Positions 41,986 to 50,751 of a stretch of 64,000 bases of DNA are shown piece after piece. The stretch is taken from positions 1 to 64,000 of the forward strand of contig DASXUX010000083.1 of NCBI GenBank assembly GCA_036504595.1, written 5' to 3'. This DNA is from DASXUX01 sp036504595 (lineage in GTDB: Bacteria > Planctomycetota > SZUA-567 > H5-PLA8). The notes below the pieces were generated by a model, which saw only the letters and a list, made by a program, of their open reading frames with translations, was not told the DNA's origin and did no database searches. Both the position numbers and the translations under genes were made by a program. Numbering within the stretch: the stretch's first letter is position 1; each line of letters opens with the position of its first letter.

Positions 41986-44900
41986 ATGGTCGCCGATTCA
42001 GGAGCAGCGACAGTGCTTATTGTCACCGAGAAGACGCCGAAAGTCTATGACCTACGGCGGAAACGAACGCCAAGCGTTCAACGACACCAGACCTTGCTCT
42101 TCGACTTCATCACAGGACGTGCGCCTTCTGGCATGTTTTGTCTTCGCGCTCGCATGAAGGACCGCCACCTCGCCGCTTACTTCAGAACCGAAGAAGAGTT
42201 CAGCCGACTCCTAGACGAAGCAAATCGGGAACGCTGGCACAACATCCACGTTCACGTCAATCCCATCGAACTCGCCCAACTCCCGATGGGCCGCTGGCTG
42301 CCAGCCATGTCGCACGAGGACGCATCGAGGTTTTGGCAGGGAAGGTCAGTCAAAGCGCCGGTGACGAGGTTGCCTCTTCCGCACAAGGATGCCGGGTGTT
42401 ACCTACGGTGCAACACTTTGCGTATTGACGTTGACGCCCTTCGGGCGAAAGCCGACGACAGGTGTGCGGCAACTGACGAAGAACACGAACGGGCGTTAGC
42501 GGCCCTCCAAACGATACAGTCGGCATTGAAACCCGCGTGGTGGCTCATGCTTGACAGCGGAAACGGTGCACAACTTCTAATTGGCTGTGACCGAAATGTT
42601 GATACTGGGCCTGCGGCCAAGAATTGGTTCGCCTCGATCTGTGAGCGGCTGGATTTGTCTGGCGCATACGTGGATTATCAAGCGTCCTGTGCCGTCCATG
42701 CCCAGGCGCGAGTACCCGGTTTTGAGAATCGGAAGCCTGCGGATGATCCCACACGTACCTGCCGCCGTGCGAAGTTGCTGGCGGAACAGCATGACACGGA
42801 CGGCTGGTGCGATGTTGACCGCACCATCGAAGAATACACTCGCCTTCACCCTGTGAAGCCAGTGTCGTGTTCCGTGAGAACCGACGTGAGCAGGAATGAA
42901 GGCCGTGTCTCGTTCAAGGAACTGCTGGAGTGTCCATATTGGCGATACTGCCAGGAGAACCGCATCTCCCACCTTGAAAAAGTCCTGTTAGCCAATCAAT
43001 GCCGTGAGGTGTCCACAAGCGACGGGTGCGAAGGAATGGACCTCCTCATGGAGCTTGGCAGCCCCAACTTCACGGACCGGGGGCTGACCATGAGGAACTG
43101 GAACAGTCTCGTCAAGGACAACAAGCGACCGGCGAGGTGCCGCACGCTGGAGAGGCATAGCGACTTCCGATGCCCTCACCATGCGACCTGTCCGTATCTC
43201 TTCCCCTACAACTACAAGGGGCACCCGTATCGTTACTGCGATCTTCCAAAGCCCACGCAGGGCGGCGTTGCACAGCCAGTCCCTTTGAAGGACGCGAGGG
43301 TAATCCAAAAGCTGCGGATCAAAGCCTCGCTGGCCGGTTCCCGCGACTGCGTTCATCTTCACAGCGGGCCGCCGGGTATCGGCAAGACCCACAGTGCCGT
43401 GCACCGTTATCAGCCCGGCAAAAGGATTCTGCATCTCTCGTTGACCCACTTGCAGTTGAGGGAAGTCGAGGGCTGGCTCTCGAAGCGGAACGAACGCCGC
43501 CTTGCTCAAGGCAAGTCTCTGCTGACCTTCGTGCGGTTGCTGGGCATCAACGACGTGCCGAAGTGCGAACACAAGCGCGAAGTGGAAGCGGCACAGGCGT
43601 CGGGCGTGTCCTTCAATGCCGTCGTCTGCGGAGCCTGCCTCGCCAAGTCCGGCTGTCCACTCTACCTCCAGCGCACCTCCGCCGATGAGCGCCAGCGCAT
43701 CCAGAAAGCGGACATTCTTCTCGTCCCCGTTCAACACTTTTCCAATCCGCGATTTTTGGAGATGTACGGCAACGAAACACGCGACACCATTGTCTTCGAC
43801 GAGAACCCATTCGACAGCATCTTCGTGCGGCGCAGTATTACCGAACGGGTTCTCGCGAAACTGGTTGCCGCCGTTGACAATAGTGGCTCCCAGATTCGCA
43901 GGGGCATTGAGGCAAGGCAGCTCGTCAGGGTCAGACAGTTCTTGGGTGTCCTGACTGAAATGGCGCGAGAGGCCACAGCCGCCCGATCCGAAGCGTCATC
44001 ACTACGCCTGACCGATGTTCTCCTGAAGGCCGCGATTGTAGATCGCACATGCTTCGCTGGCGTCTTTGAGGAGTACGTGCATTTCGACGTGTCTCGAAAG
44101 TCGCTCGACACTTCCACCTACGCCGCAGTCATGCGTGCACGTAACCAACTGGCGCGGGTTCTCTGGCTTCTGGATCGCGCCGGCGACAGTCATCCGATCC
44201 TGCCTCTACGTGGGAAGACCGGCATGATCGAGTTCGCGGTTCACACCAGCATCCCAAAAGACAAGCGCATCGTCTACCTCGACGGTACTGCCAACGTGGA
44301 GATCGCGGAACGGATGTTCGACCGCCCCGTGACCGTCCACAGACTCCCTCCTGTCTCGCCCAAGGGCACGACAGTGCAGATCGTTGGCGGTCTCTACTGC
44401 CGGGACACGATGTGGCGCGGGAAGCACCCGTGGGATGAGGCTCTCAAGAAACTCGACGGCATCCTCCGCTACCACTCCAAGCGTCACGGCTCGCCGCAGT
44501 CGCTTGTCGTCATCACGTGGAAGAAGGCCGCGTCCGCCGTCCAGGAGCACATGCGCCGTCACCATCCGGGCATTGAACTTACACTCGACCACTTCGGCAA
44601 CATCGCGGGACGCAACTCGCTCCAAGGAGACGTTCTTGTAGTGCTTGGCGGCTTCCGTCCGCCCGAACGTGTCATCAGGCGCATGTTCGAGGCCATCTAT
44701 CGTGACCCTGCACCGATGGAGACGTGGAACTCGCGGTGGATGGAGCCGGACGATTGTGATTTCGCCAGTTGGGAGAAGGGCTATGCAGACCCACGTCTCC
44801 AGGCCCTTCTCCATTACGCCATTTCGCGGGAGTTGGTTCAATGCGCGGGTCGGCTCCGTCCGCTGCAACACGCCGGTCGCACGGCATACATTGTGAGTCA

Positions 44901-45204
44901 GCATCCGCTGTGCTATCCCGTGGAGCGTGTGGCCGCCAGCGAGTTGCGCACGGCACGAAGAAAGAGGTCGTGCAACGCCTTGGGCAAGGACGTTGAGGCC
45001 ATAATCCTTGCCCCACTCCGTGCCGGAAAGGATGTGGACATTCCGGCCACGCTGAGGAAGTTGAGGCCGGGCCTGCACAAGTCCCGCATCTATGAGCTCA
45101 AGGACCGAATCATCAACACCCTTCGTCAGGAAGGCCATGCCGTCGAGAAACTGAGGAAAGGCGTCTTCCAAGCCGTTCCTGCACTGGAGACGCCTCCGGC
45201 CTAG
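41986..45204 (+). CDS. Primase-helicase (AEP primase plus superfamily helicase)
   Basis: A 1072-residue replication protein. The N-terminal part carries archaeo-eukaryotic primase motifs: LRIDVD (about 146-150), LDSGNGAQLLI (about 189-199) and a later ARVPGFENRK, as in RepB-like primases. A cysteine/histidine cluster (about 385-418; CPHHATCPYLF ... CDLP) may bind metal or an iron-sulfur cluster. The helicase part has Walker A GPPGIGKTHS (about 461), Walker B-like IVFDENP (about 605) and QCAGRLRPLQ (about 955, motif VI). ATG 41986 is preferred; a TTG at 41953 would add 11 residues. It probably starts replication or lagging-strand synthesis of the element. A long hairpin lies just after its stop. 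Confidence 0.8.
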   Translation: MVADSGAATVLIVTEKTPKVYDLRRKRTPSVQRHQTLLFDFITGRAPSGMFCLRARMKDRHLAAYFRTEEEFSRLLDEANRERWHNIHVHVNPIELAQLPMGRWLPAMSHEDASRFWQGRSVKAPVTRLPLPHKDAGCYLRCNTLRIDVDALRAKADDRCAATDEEHERALAALQTIQSALKPAWWLMLDSGNGAQLLIGCDRNVDTGPAAKNWFASICERLDLSGAYVDYQASCAVHAQARVPGFENRKPADDPTRTCRRAKLLAEQHDTDGWCDVDRTIEEYTRLHPVKPVSCSVRTDVSRNEGRVSFKELLECPYWRYCQENRISHLEKVLLANQCREVSTSDGCEGMDLLMELGSPNFTDRGLTMRNWNSLVKDNKRPARCRTLERHSDFRCPHHATCPYLFPYNYKGHPYRYCDLPKPTQGGVAQPVPLKDARVIQKLRIKASLAGSRDCVHLHSGPPGIGKTHSAVHRYQPGKRILHLSLTHLQLREVEGWLSKRNERRLAQGKSLLTFVRLLGINDVPKCEHKREVEAAQASGVSFNAVVCGACLAKSGCPLYLQRTSADERQRIQKADILLVPVQHFSNPRFLEMYGNETRDTIVFDENPFDSIFVRRSITERVLAKLVAAVDNSGSQIRRGIEARQLVRVRQFLGVLTEMAREATAARSEASSLRLTDVLLKAAIVDRTCFAGVFEEYVHFDVSRKSLDTSTYAAVMRARNQLARVLWLLDRAGDSHPILPLRGKTGMIEFAVHTSIPKDKRIVYLDGTANVEIAERMFDRPVTVHRLPPVSPKGTTVQIVGGLYCRDTMWRGKHPWDEALKKLDGILRYHSKRHGSPQSLVVITWKKAASAVQEHMRRHHPGIELTLDHFGNIAGRNSLQGDVLVVLGGFRPPERVIRRMFEAIYRDPAPMETWNSRWMEPDDCDFASWEKGYADPRLQALLHYAISRELVQCAGRLRPLQHAGRTAYIVSQHPLCYPVERVAASELRTARRKRSCNALGKDVEAIILAPLRAGKDVDIPATLRKLRPGLHKSRIYELKDRIINTLRQEGHAVEKLRKGVFQAVPALETPPA

Positions 45205-45230
45205 CGGCTACTCGGGAGAGGGAAGGAAAA

Positions 45231-45276
45231 TTCCGGTCATAACCCCCCTATACTTATAGGGTGGTTATGACCGGAA
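45231..45276. repeat. 46-bp near-perfect hairpin after the primase-helicase gene
   Basis: TTCCGGTCATAACC (45231-45244) pairs with GGTTATGACCGGAA (45263-45276); after one mismatch CCCTATA pairs with TATAGGG around a two-base loop. No T-tract follows, so it is a poor terminator. Its closeness to a primase gene suggests a single-strand initiation site or origin. Confidence 0.65.
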
Positions 45277-45771
45277 GAACTGCCGCGGCTATGCCTCCCG
45301 GTCTTTTTCCCCTTCCCAAAGGGCGCTAGGCGCGGCAGAGCTTGGGAAGCAAGCCAGATACAGCCGCACAGGTAGTAGCTTCACTGAAGCCCGACGCGCC
45401 TAATGAGGTGCCAAGTGGAGATCGGCGGCTTCCCATTTTGTATCCGTGCTGTCCCGTTCAAACAGACCCAGTTCGCAGGAGTGCCCGTTGGCGTCGAACC
45501 CGATCACATGTTGACCCGAAAGCCGCCCTGTTGTTTTTTCCAAGAGCCGGAGCGGCAACGGCAAGTGGACTTATCTGATCTGCGGATATCTGGTTCTCGC
45601 GACAACGACAGCGCTGGCCAGGGGAGCCGGGATTGGCCGCTGAGCACCTCCTTTACCAGTTGCCATCGTCTTGTTATGCTGCCCGGCTGATTTCATGTGG
45701 ACGCCGCCGCTGGTTGAGCTTTTCGCTCATAGGCACGCTGATGTTGGACGTTGGGTATCCGGGTGCGGCCT
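45277..45771. other. Intergenic region, no supported gene
   Basis: About 500 bases between the hairpin and the 3' end of the HNH-DGQH gene. Overlapping short frames in all phases lack ribosome sites and domain resemblance; some resemble broken coding sequence. It may hold element origin functions or gene remnants. Confidence 0.45.
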
Positions 45772-46896
45772 CTACTGGAGAGATAGCCTACGTGTTGAAC
45801 GCGGCAGACTCATATTGTCCGCTGTTGGTTCGCGATAGAGAAAAGAGGAGAACAATGACTTACTGAGCTGGTCCATCGTAATCGGCTTGCTATCAGTGCT
45901 GCGATTGGTTTCAGACACAAAAGCGGCGAGCTTATTGCCCTCGTCTTTCAGGATGGAGTTGTAGATGTAGCTGCGAAACCTAGCGCTCAATTGTGCTTTT
46001 GTCTGCGTTCCCCCATCGAGGCGTGCCAGGTACTCCATGAAACCGGCCTCTGTCTTGGGCTGGCCGTCTTCAAGGTTCTTGTATGCCTCGAAGTCGGAGC
46101 CAAATTGCTCGCCAAGCTTCATCACCATTATTGACGAGAAGAATCTTGTCTGTGCAAACTTATCGTGGGCGGAGATGTTCGTTTGATTCAGCAGCCGAAG
46201 ATCAGGCTTTAAGTACACCTTGCACTCGAACGACCTGCGTCCTGTCCAAAGCAATGATGCTATCTTGTGCTGCCCATCAAAGAGACGGATATGATTATTG
46301 ACAATGCGGCCAATGGATGGCTGTAGCACTGGATGTTGCTGGAAATGCCGATAGAGATTGAACACCTTTTCTGCTATTAGGTATCTTGGCTGGAGACCGA
46401 TTGTGCTGTCCTGGTCGTCGTCACTGTCAAGAATTTCCACAGGCAGCGTGGCGTAGAAATATGCCCAAGAGGTTATCGGGCAAGTGTAGACGGCGTGCGT
46501 GAGCTTCTGAGATGGGGATTCGAGTTTCAGTTCGGCTGCTGTCACCTGTGTAGATACCGGCTGTCCAAAGTCGCTGATATCCCGGCTCTCTTTCATAAAC
46601 GCAAGCAGGTGCCGTAACGTCAACCTATCGCCAGTCGCAAAGAAGTCGTTTAGCCGGAGCTTGATCCGAAAATCCTCCAGCGGCAGTGCACCCTTTTCCT
46701 TGTTGTGCTGTCCACACATGGGGGCAATGTTATCAAGCTCACTAGCACCGCCACGGGTGAACGCGCGAATATGGTCGAATTGAATTGGCTCCCCTTCAGG
46801 AACTTCGTGGCCGGTGGCGAAGCACTTCCGTCCATGTTTGCTCAGGATGAGCTTCTTCTCATCCTCCGATAGTTGCCGTTTCAGTAGCGTGGCCAT
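45772..46896 (-). CDS. HNH endonuclease fused to a ParB-like DGQH domain
   Basis: A 374-residue protein. The N-terminal HNH nuclease shows GRKCFATG, IQFDHIRAFTRGGASELDN and MCGQHNKEKG, all three elements of the motif. The second part has RLFDGQHKIASLLW, the DGQH(R) signature of ParB-like/DndB-related proteins, and conserved aromatic and acidic residues to the end. The upstream HsdR-like gene stops at TGA overlapping a GTG (46917); ATG 46896 with GGGAG at seven bases is the more likely start. The two genes form one unit. The combination suggests a restriction effector that checks DNA or nucleotide state before cleavage. The defence role is inferred from context. Confidence 0.8.
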   Translation of the reverse strand: MATLLKRQLSEDEKKLILSKHGRKCFATGHEVPEGEPIQFDHIRAFTRGGASELDNIAPMCGQHNKEKGALPLEDFRIKLRLNDFFATGDRLTLRHLLAFMKESRDISDFGQPVSTQVTAAELKLESPSQKLTHAVYTCPITSWAYFYATLPVEILDSDDDQDSTIGLQPRYLIAEKVFNLYRHFQQHPVLQPSIGRIVNNHIRLFDGQHKIASLLWTGRRSFECKVYLKPDLRLLNQTNISAHDKFAQTRFFSSIMVMKLGEQFGSDFEAYKNLEDGQPKTEAGFMEYLARLDGGTQTKAQLSARFRSYIYNSILKDEGNKLAAFVSETNRSTDSKPITMDQLSKSLFSSFLYREPTADNMSLPRSTRRLSLQ

Positions 46897-46917
46897 CGTT
46901 GTCTCCCGCTCGTGCAC

Positions 46918-49263
46918 TCACGCCACATACAGCAGCGTCTGCAACTGGTTCACTGCGTCACGGAGCCGCTCGGCTCCGCCAAAGAGCTTCACGATCTCCA
47001 CCACGTTCCCCTGCTCCGAAAGCGGCGGAACTTTCAGCACGTCCGGGATGATGAATTGCGCTGTGCCGTGCTCCGCGTACTTTTCGAGCAGCGTTTCGAG
47101 AATCGCCTTTGCCTGTGGGCCGTACTGGTCAAAGAAATCTTTCTTTTCCCGGCGCAGGCGCTCGGCCCGCTCCCGGCGCGTGCGGAGCGGCGCGTTGTAC
47201 GCGAGATGGCAGAGCAGGTCGAACGGGTCGGCGTCGGGCTGCTTCGTTTCCGTGCGCAGGTGCTCGAAGTCGATGCCCTGCTCTTCCAGTGCCGCGAGCA
47301 CTTCGCCGCGCCTGTCGGGGTCTGTCCACTTGGCTCGCAGTTCAGCGGCCGACGGGAAGAGCGTGCGTACCTTGTCCGCCGCGTAATCGGTATAGAGCAC
47401 GCATCGAAGTTGCTTACCATCCGGGTCGATATCGTACACGAGGTGTGCGCCAATCTCGACGTGGCCGCCGTCGTAGTAAAACTTGCGGCGCTCTTCCGGT
47501 GGCTCTTCGGGCGGGGACGATTCCGGCGGCTCCGGCGCCGGCTCGGTAATCACGGGCGGCTGGGTGGGCGTTCCGTCTTCGCCAATCTCTTCTTCTGTAA
47601 TGCGTGCCGGCTCGCCATCGAAATCCGGGTCGGCAAATAGCCGCGTCGCCGAACCCGTGTAGTCGAGGATGTTGAAGAACAGCTTGCCGTAATCGTCGCG
47701 CACGCGGGTGCCGCGTCCGATGATCTGCTTGAACTCCGTCATGGCATTGACCACGCGGGCCAGCGCGACGTTCTTGCATGTCGGAATATCCACGCCGGTC
47801 GTGAGAAGCTGCGATGTCGTCAGGATGACAGGCGTTTGCGTTTCAACGTCCTGGAAGCGGCTCAGATGCCCACGCCCGATGCCGCCTTCGTCGGCAGTCA
47901 CGCGGCACACGTAATCGGGGAACTGCGCCACGAGGTCCGCGTTCAGATTGTTCAGCGCCTGCCGCATGTCGTCGGCATGTTCTTGATCGACGCAGAAGAC
48001 GATGGTCTTGGCAAAGCGGTCCGTCGCCTTGAGGAAGTCCGTCAGGTGCCGGGCAATCGCTTGCGTGCGGGCCTTCAGCGCCACGATGCGCTCGAAGTCC
48101 CGCGTGTTGTACTCCTGGTCGGGGATGCTGCGCCCGTAGCGGTCGAGATCGCCCTGACTCGGACGCCAGCCCGCCGCGTCCCACGTGGTGACGATTCGAT
48201 GAACGCGGTACGGCGCGAGGAAGCCGTCTTCGATACCCTGCCGGAGGCTGTACGTGTAGATTGGATTGCCAAAGTAGCGGTACGTGTCAGCGTTGTCGTC
48301 GCGCTTGGGCGTGGCGGTCATGCCGAGCTGGTACGCCGGCTCGAAGTATTCGAGAATCTCCCGCCAGCAACTGTCGTCCTTGGCGCTGCCTCTATGACAT
48401 TCGTCCACTACGATGAAGTCGAAGAAGTCCGGCGCGTATTCGCGGTACAGGCCGGGGCGATTCTCGTCCCTCGCGATGGCCTGATAGATCGCGAAGTACA
48501 TCTCCCGGCCCTTGTTGATGACGCCGCCTTCGATCTTCCAACGCGCATCGCCAAACGGGGCGAAAGTCTTATCCTTCGGGTCATCGACGAGAATGTTGCG
48601 GTCAGCCAGGTACAAAATCCGGGGCCGGCGGTGCTCGCCGGTCCGGTTCCAGCGGGAGTTCCACAGCTTCCAGCAGACTTGGAAGGCAACGAGGGACTTC
48701 CCGACGCCCGTGGCCATCGTCAGCAAGATGCGCTTGTCGCCCTTCAGGATCGCTTCGACGGCACGGTTGACGGCAATTTCCTGATAGTAGCGCGGAACTT
48801 TTCCGGCAACCAAAGACAAAGGCGTGAGCAGTTGCGCCACAATCTTCTTGTCTGATAGACCTTTTGCCGCACGGAGTCGCGCCCACAATTCAGCGGGCGT
48901 GGGGAACGCATTGACGACGCGCTCGATGCCGGTTGTGTAGTCGAACTCGACGGTTTCGTTGCCGTTCGTGGAGTACGCGAACTTCAGGTCCAGCATTTCG
49001 GCGTAGACTTTGGCCTGCTGCATCCCGGCTGTGGCCAGTTCGCCGTCCGCCTTGGCCTCAACCACGGCCAGCGGAAAATCGCGGGTGTAGCGCAGGATGT
49101 AATCGGCGCGTTTCTGTTCGCGGCGCCTGATCTTGCTGCCAGTGACGACGATGCGCCCGTCCGTAAACGTGCGCTGTTCGCCGATGGAGTGCGGGTCGTC
49201 TTCCCAACCCGCCGCGATGAGCTTCGGCGTCACCAATCTTCGGCACGTGTCCGCCTCGTTCAT
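46918..49263 (-). CDS. Type I restriction HsdR-like nuclease-translocase (no HsdM/HsdS nearby)
   Basis: A 781-residue EcoEI-type HsdR. PD-(D/E)XK nuclease: ADYILRY (Asp54) and VVEAKAD (Glu69, Lys71). Helicase: TMATGVGKS (183-190), DECH (287-290), GMTATP and QIIGRGTRVRD. The C-terminal part (EKKDFFDQYGPQAKAI, then LRDAVNQLQTLLYVA) matches the EcoEI_R C-terminal domain, so the protein is full length and all visible catalytic residues are present. No methyltransferase or specificity gene occurs in the window; the only linked gene is the HNH-DGQH protein directly downstream. It is divergent from the 49486 gene across a palindrome-bearing promoter region. Confidence 0.9.
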   Translation of the reverse strand: MNEADTCRRLVTPKLIAAGWEDDPHSIGEQRTFTDGRIVVTGSKIRRREQKRADYILRYTRDFPLAVVEAKADGELATAGMQQAKVYAEMLDLKFAYSTNGNETVEFDYTTGIERVVNAFPTPAELWARLRAAKGLSDKKIVAQLLTPLSLVAGKVPRYYQEIAVNRAVEAILKGDKRILLTMATGVGKSLVAFQVCWKLWNSRWNRTGEHRRPRILYLADRNILVDDPKDKTFAPFGDARWKIEGGVINKGREMYFAIYQAIARDENRPGLYREYAPDFFDFIVVDECHRGSAKDDSCWREILEYFEPAYQLGMTATPKRDDNADTYRYFGNPIYTYSLRQGIEDGFLAPYRVHRIVTTWDAAGWRPSQGDLDRYGRSIPDQEYNTRDFERIVALKARTQAIARHLTDFLKATDRFAKTIVFCVDQEHADDMRQALNNLNADLVAQFPDYVCRVTADEGGIGRGHLSRFQDVETQTPVILTTSQLLTTGVDIPTCKNVALARVVNAMTEFKQIIGRGTRVRDDYGKLFFNILDYTGSATRLFADPDFDGEPARITEEEIGEDGTPTQPPVITEPAPEPPESSPPEEPPEERRKFYYDGGHVEIGAHLVYDIDPDGKQLRCVLYTDYAADKVRTLFPSAAELRAKWTDPDRRGEVLAALEEQGIDFEHLRTETKQPDADPFDLLCHLAYNAPLRTRRERAERLRREKKDFFDQYGPQAKAILETLLEKYAEHGTAQFIIPDVLKVPPLSEQGNVVEIVKLFGGAERLRDAVNQLQTLLYVA

Positions 49264-49424
49264 GCTGCGCCCATCCGTCTTGTTATGGCTTGCGGGCTAT
49301 TGTGGGCAGATGTAGGCGGGCGTCAATGACCGAACAGAGAATCGCGCTGCTCCGTCCCAGAAAAAGCGGCGTGCCACGTCAAGCAACTTCTTTTCACTTG
49401 CGGCGCACGTGCTGTCATCGTACC

Positions 49425-49447
49425 CAATGCAAGAGACTCTTGCATTG
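49425..49447. promoter_or_regulatory. 23-bp perfect palindrome in divergent promoter region
   Basis: CAATGCAAGAG-A-CTCTTGCATTG has 11-base arms around a central A. Its last 19 bases recur exactly at 41829-41847. It lies between the HsdR-like gene and the 49486 gene, about 40 bases upstream of the latter. Confidence 0.65.
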
Positions 49448-49485
49448 AGTCGAGACGCCTTTCGAGCCGTGGGGAAATCGGGGCA

Positions 49486-50358
49486 ATGCCGATATACAAA
49501 GTGATGTGGTCTGGCATTCACGGTCTGGACAAGCCCGATTTTCGCACGTGGCTTCCGTCCTTTGACGCAGGTCGCCTTGACGTTGCGTACACTCTGTACG
49601 CGATCATCCCAACCCCGAACGTGCAGGAAGAGGTCAAGCCTGTCTATTACGGGCGAACGCGCGCAAAGGCCGGCGAAGTCGTTGGCATATCATGGCCCGA
49701 GGGGTCTCTGGGCCGCCTTCTCGACGCGCAACTGGATGAATACTTCTACCAACGTGCTATGAACGGTTTTCACCTGCGCGTTGGCAAAGTTCATCAAGTC
49801 GCCGAAGAATCGCCATTCCCTGCTGTTGTCACTACGAGCGATCAAGACGCCGATATTGTTCTTGCTGCCTTGATGCGAGACGGGCGCGGCGAAGGAATCA
49901 CTATTGGTGTCATGCCGAAGGCCCGGCTTGCGGCCATATCTGTTGTCAGCGAAGGCGAGGGAGATGCCCCGCCGTTCTCACCGCGTTTCATCGGGGACTG
50001 GTGGTGTTCGCAGGCAGTGCGGGAGTATGGCCGCACGCTTGGGGCGGACGCCGCTCGGGTGAAGAACGTCCAGTCTGCACATGCAGCTTGGAGGGAAAAG
50101 GATCTTCCGAGTCGTCTTGAGCAGCTTGCCACGCATCTTGAGAAGCAGTCTGGGCGGGAGGACCGGGCGAAGAATATCGCACAGCGGGACCCGGAGGGCG
50201 TGGGCTTTCATCCGGCGAACGCCATCAACGAAAACCCGAAATGGCGCTGGTGGGTTAGCCTGTGGATTGAAAAGCCACGAAGGGGCATGTATCGGCTTCG
50301 TGTAGAACCGCTGGCGGAACAGCCGAGGACTCACAAGAAACTCTCGAAAGAGCGGTAA
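49486..50358 (+). CDS. Hypothetical protein divergent from HsdR-like gene
   Basis: A 290-residue protein. The first 90 residues are rich in aromatic residues (MWSGIHGLDKPDFRTWLPSF, AYTLYAII); the C-terminal half is helical and charged (RLEQLATHLEKQSGRED), ending in a tryptophan-rich segment (WRWWVSLWIEK). A GGGG run is the only ribosome site. No family recognised. Its place opposite the HsdR-like gene, with a shared palindrome, makes a regulator, antidefence or defence partner possible. Confidence 0.6.
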   Translation: MPIYKVMWSGIHGLDKPDFRTWLPSFDAGRLDVAYTLYAIIPTPNVQEEVKPVYYGRTRAKAGEVVGISWPEGSLGRLLDAQLDEYFYQRAMNGFHLRVGKVHQVAEESPFPAVVTTSDQDADIVLAALMRDGRGEGITIGVMPKARLAAISVVSEGEGDAPPFSPRFIGDWWCSQAVREYGRTLGADAARVKNVQSAHAAWREKDLPSRLEQLATHLEKQSGREDRAKNIAQRDPEGVGFHPANAINENPKWRWWVSLWIEKPRRGMYRLRVEPLAEQPRTHKKLSKER

Positions 50359-50403
50359 AAGTGTCTTGAGGAAATGCCGACGTTTCCGTGTTCTACTGCA
50401 CGC

Positions 50404-50622
50404 ATGGAGACGCCGATCAAAAACCCTTCCGCCCGATACAGCACGAAAGAAGTGGCCGCCCGCTTGTTTTTGTCCGAACTACGGACGCGGCACCTGCTGC
50501 TTGCCGCTGGCGTCCCGTGCTCCAAAGCCGGAGCGGCCTACTTATGGGACGCCGCCGCCGTTGATCGTCTGATCGCCACGTTGGGAAAGGAACCCTCCTC
50601 TGGCACGGGAGGCGTGGCGTGA
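50404..50622 (+). CDS. Excisionase-like small HTH protein
   Basis: A 72-residue protein. YSTKEVAARLFLSELRTRHL and AAGVPCSKAGAAYLWDAAAV fit the MerR-like excisionase (HTH_17) pattern: helix, short turn, recognition helix and wing. ATG 50404 starts at the conserved part; no strong ribosome site is seen. As a small HTH in a recombinase-bearing island it is the likely recombination directionality factor. Confidence 0.6.
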   Translation: METPIKNPSARYSTKEVAARLFLSELRTRHLLLAAGVPCSKAGAAYLWDAAAVDRLIATLGKEPSSGTGGVA

Positions 50623-50751
50623 CCAGAGGATAGCCCGACGCTACGGGCGAGATGGTTCCGCCGCAAGAGTTCATTCCAACAATCGGGGGAGACGCCGTGG
50701 CGCTCCGTCGCGGTCAAACACATCCCCACAGAACACGGAAAGGAGAGAATC

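Noticed and set aside
45342..45866. Several short plus-strand frames after the primase-helicase hairpin
   Set aside because: They overlap each other in different phases, have no ribosome sites and resemble no family. At most they are gene remnants.
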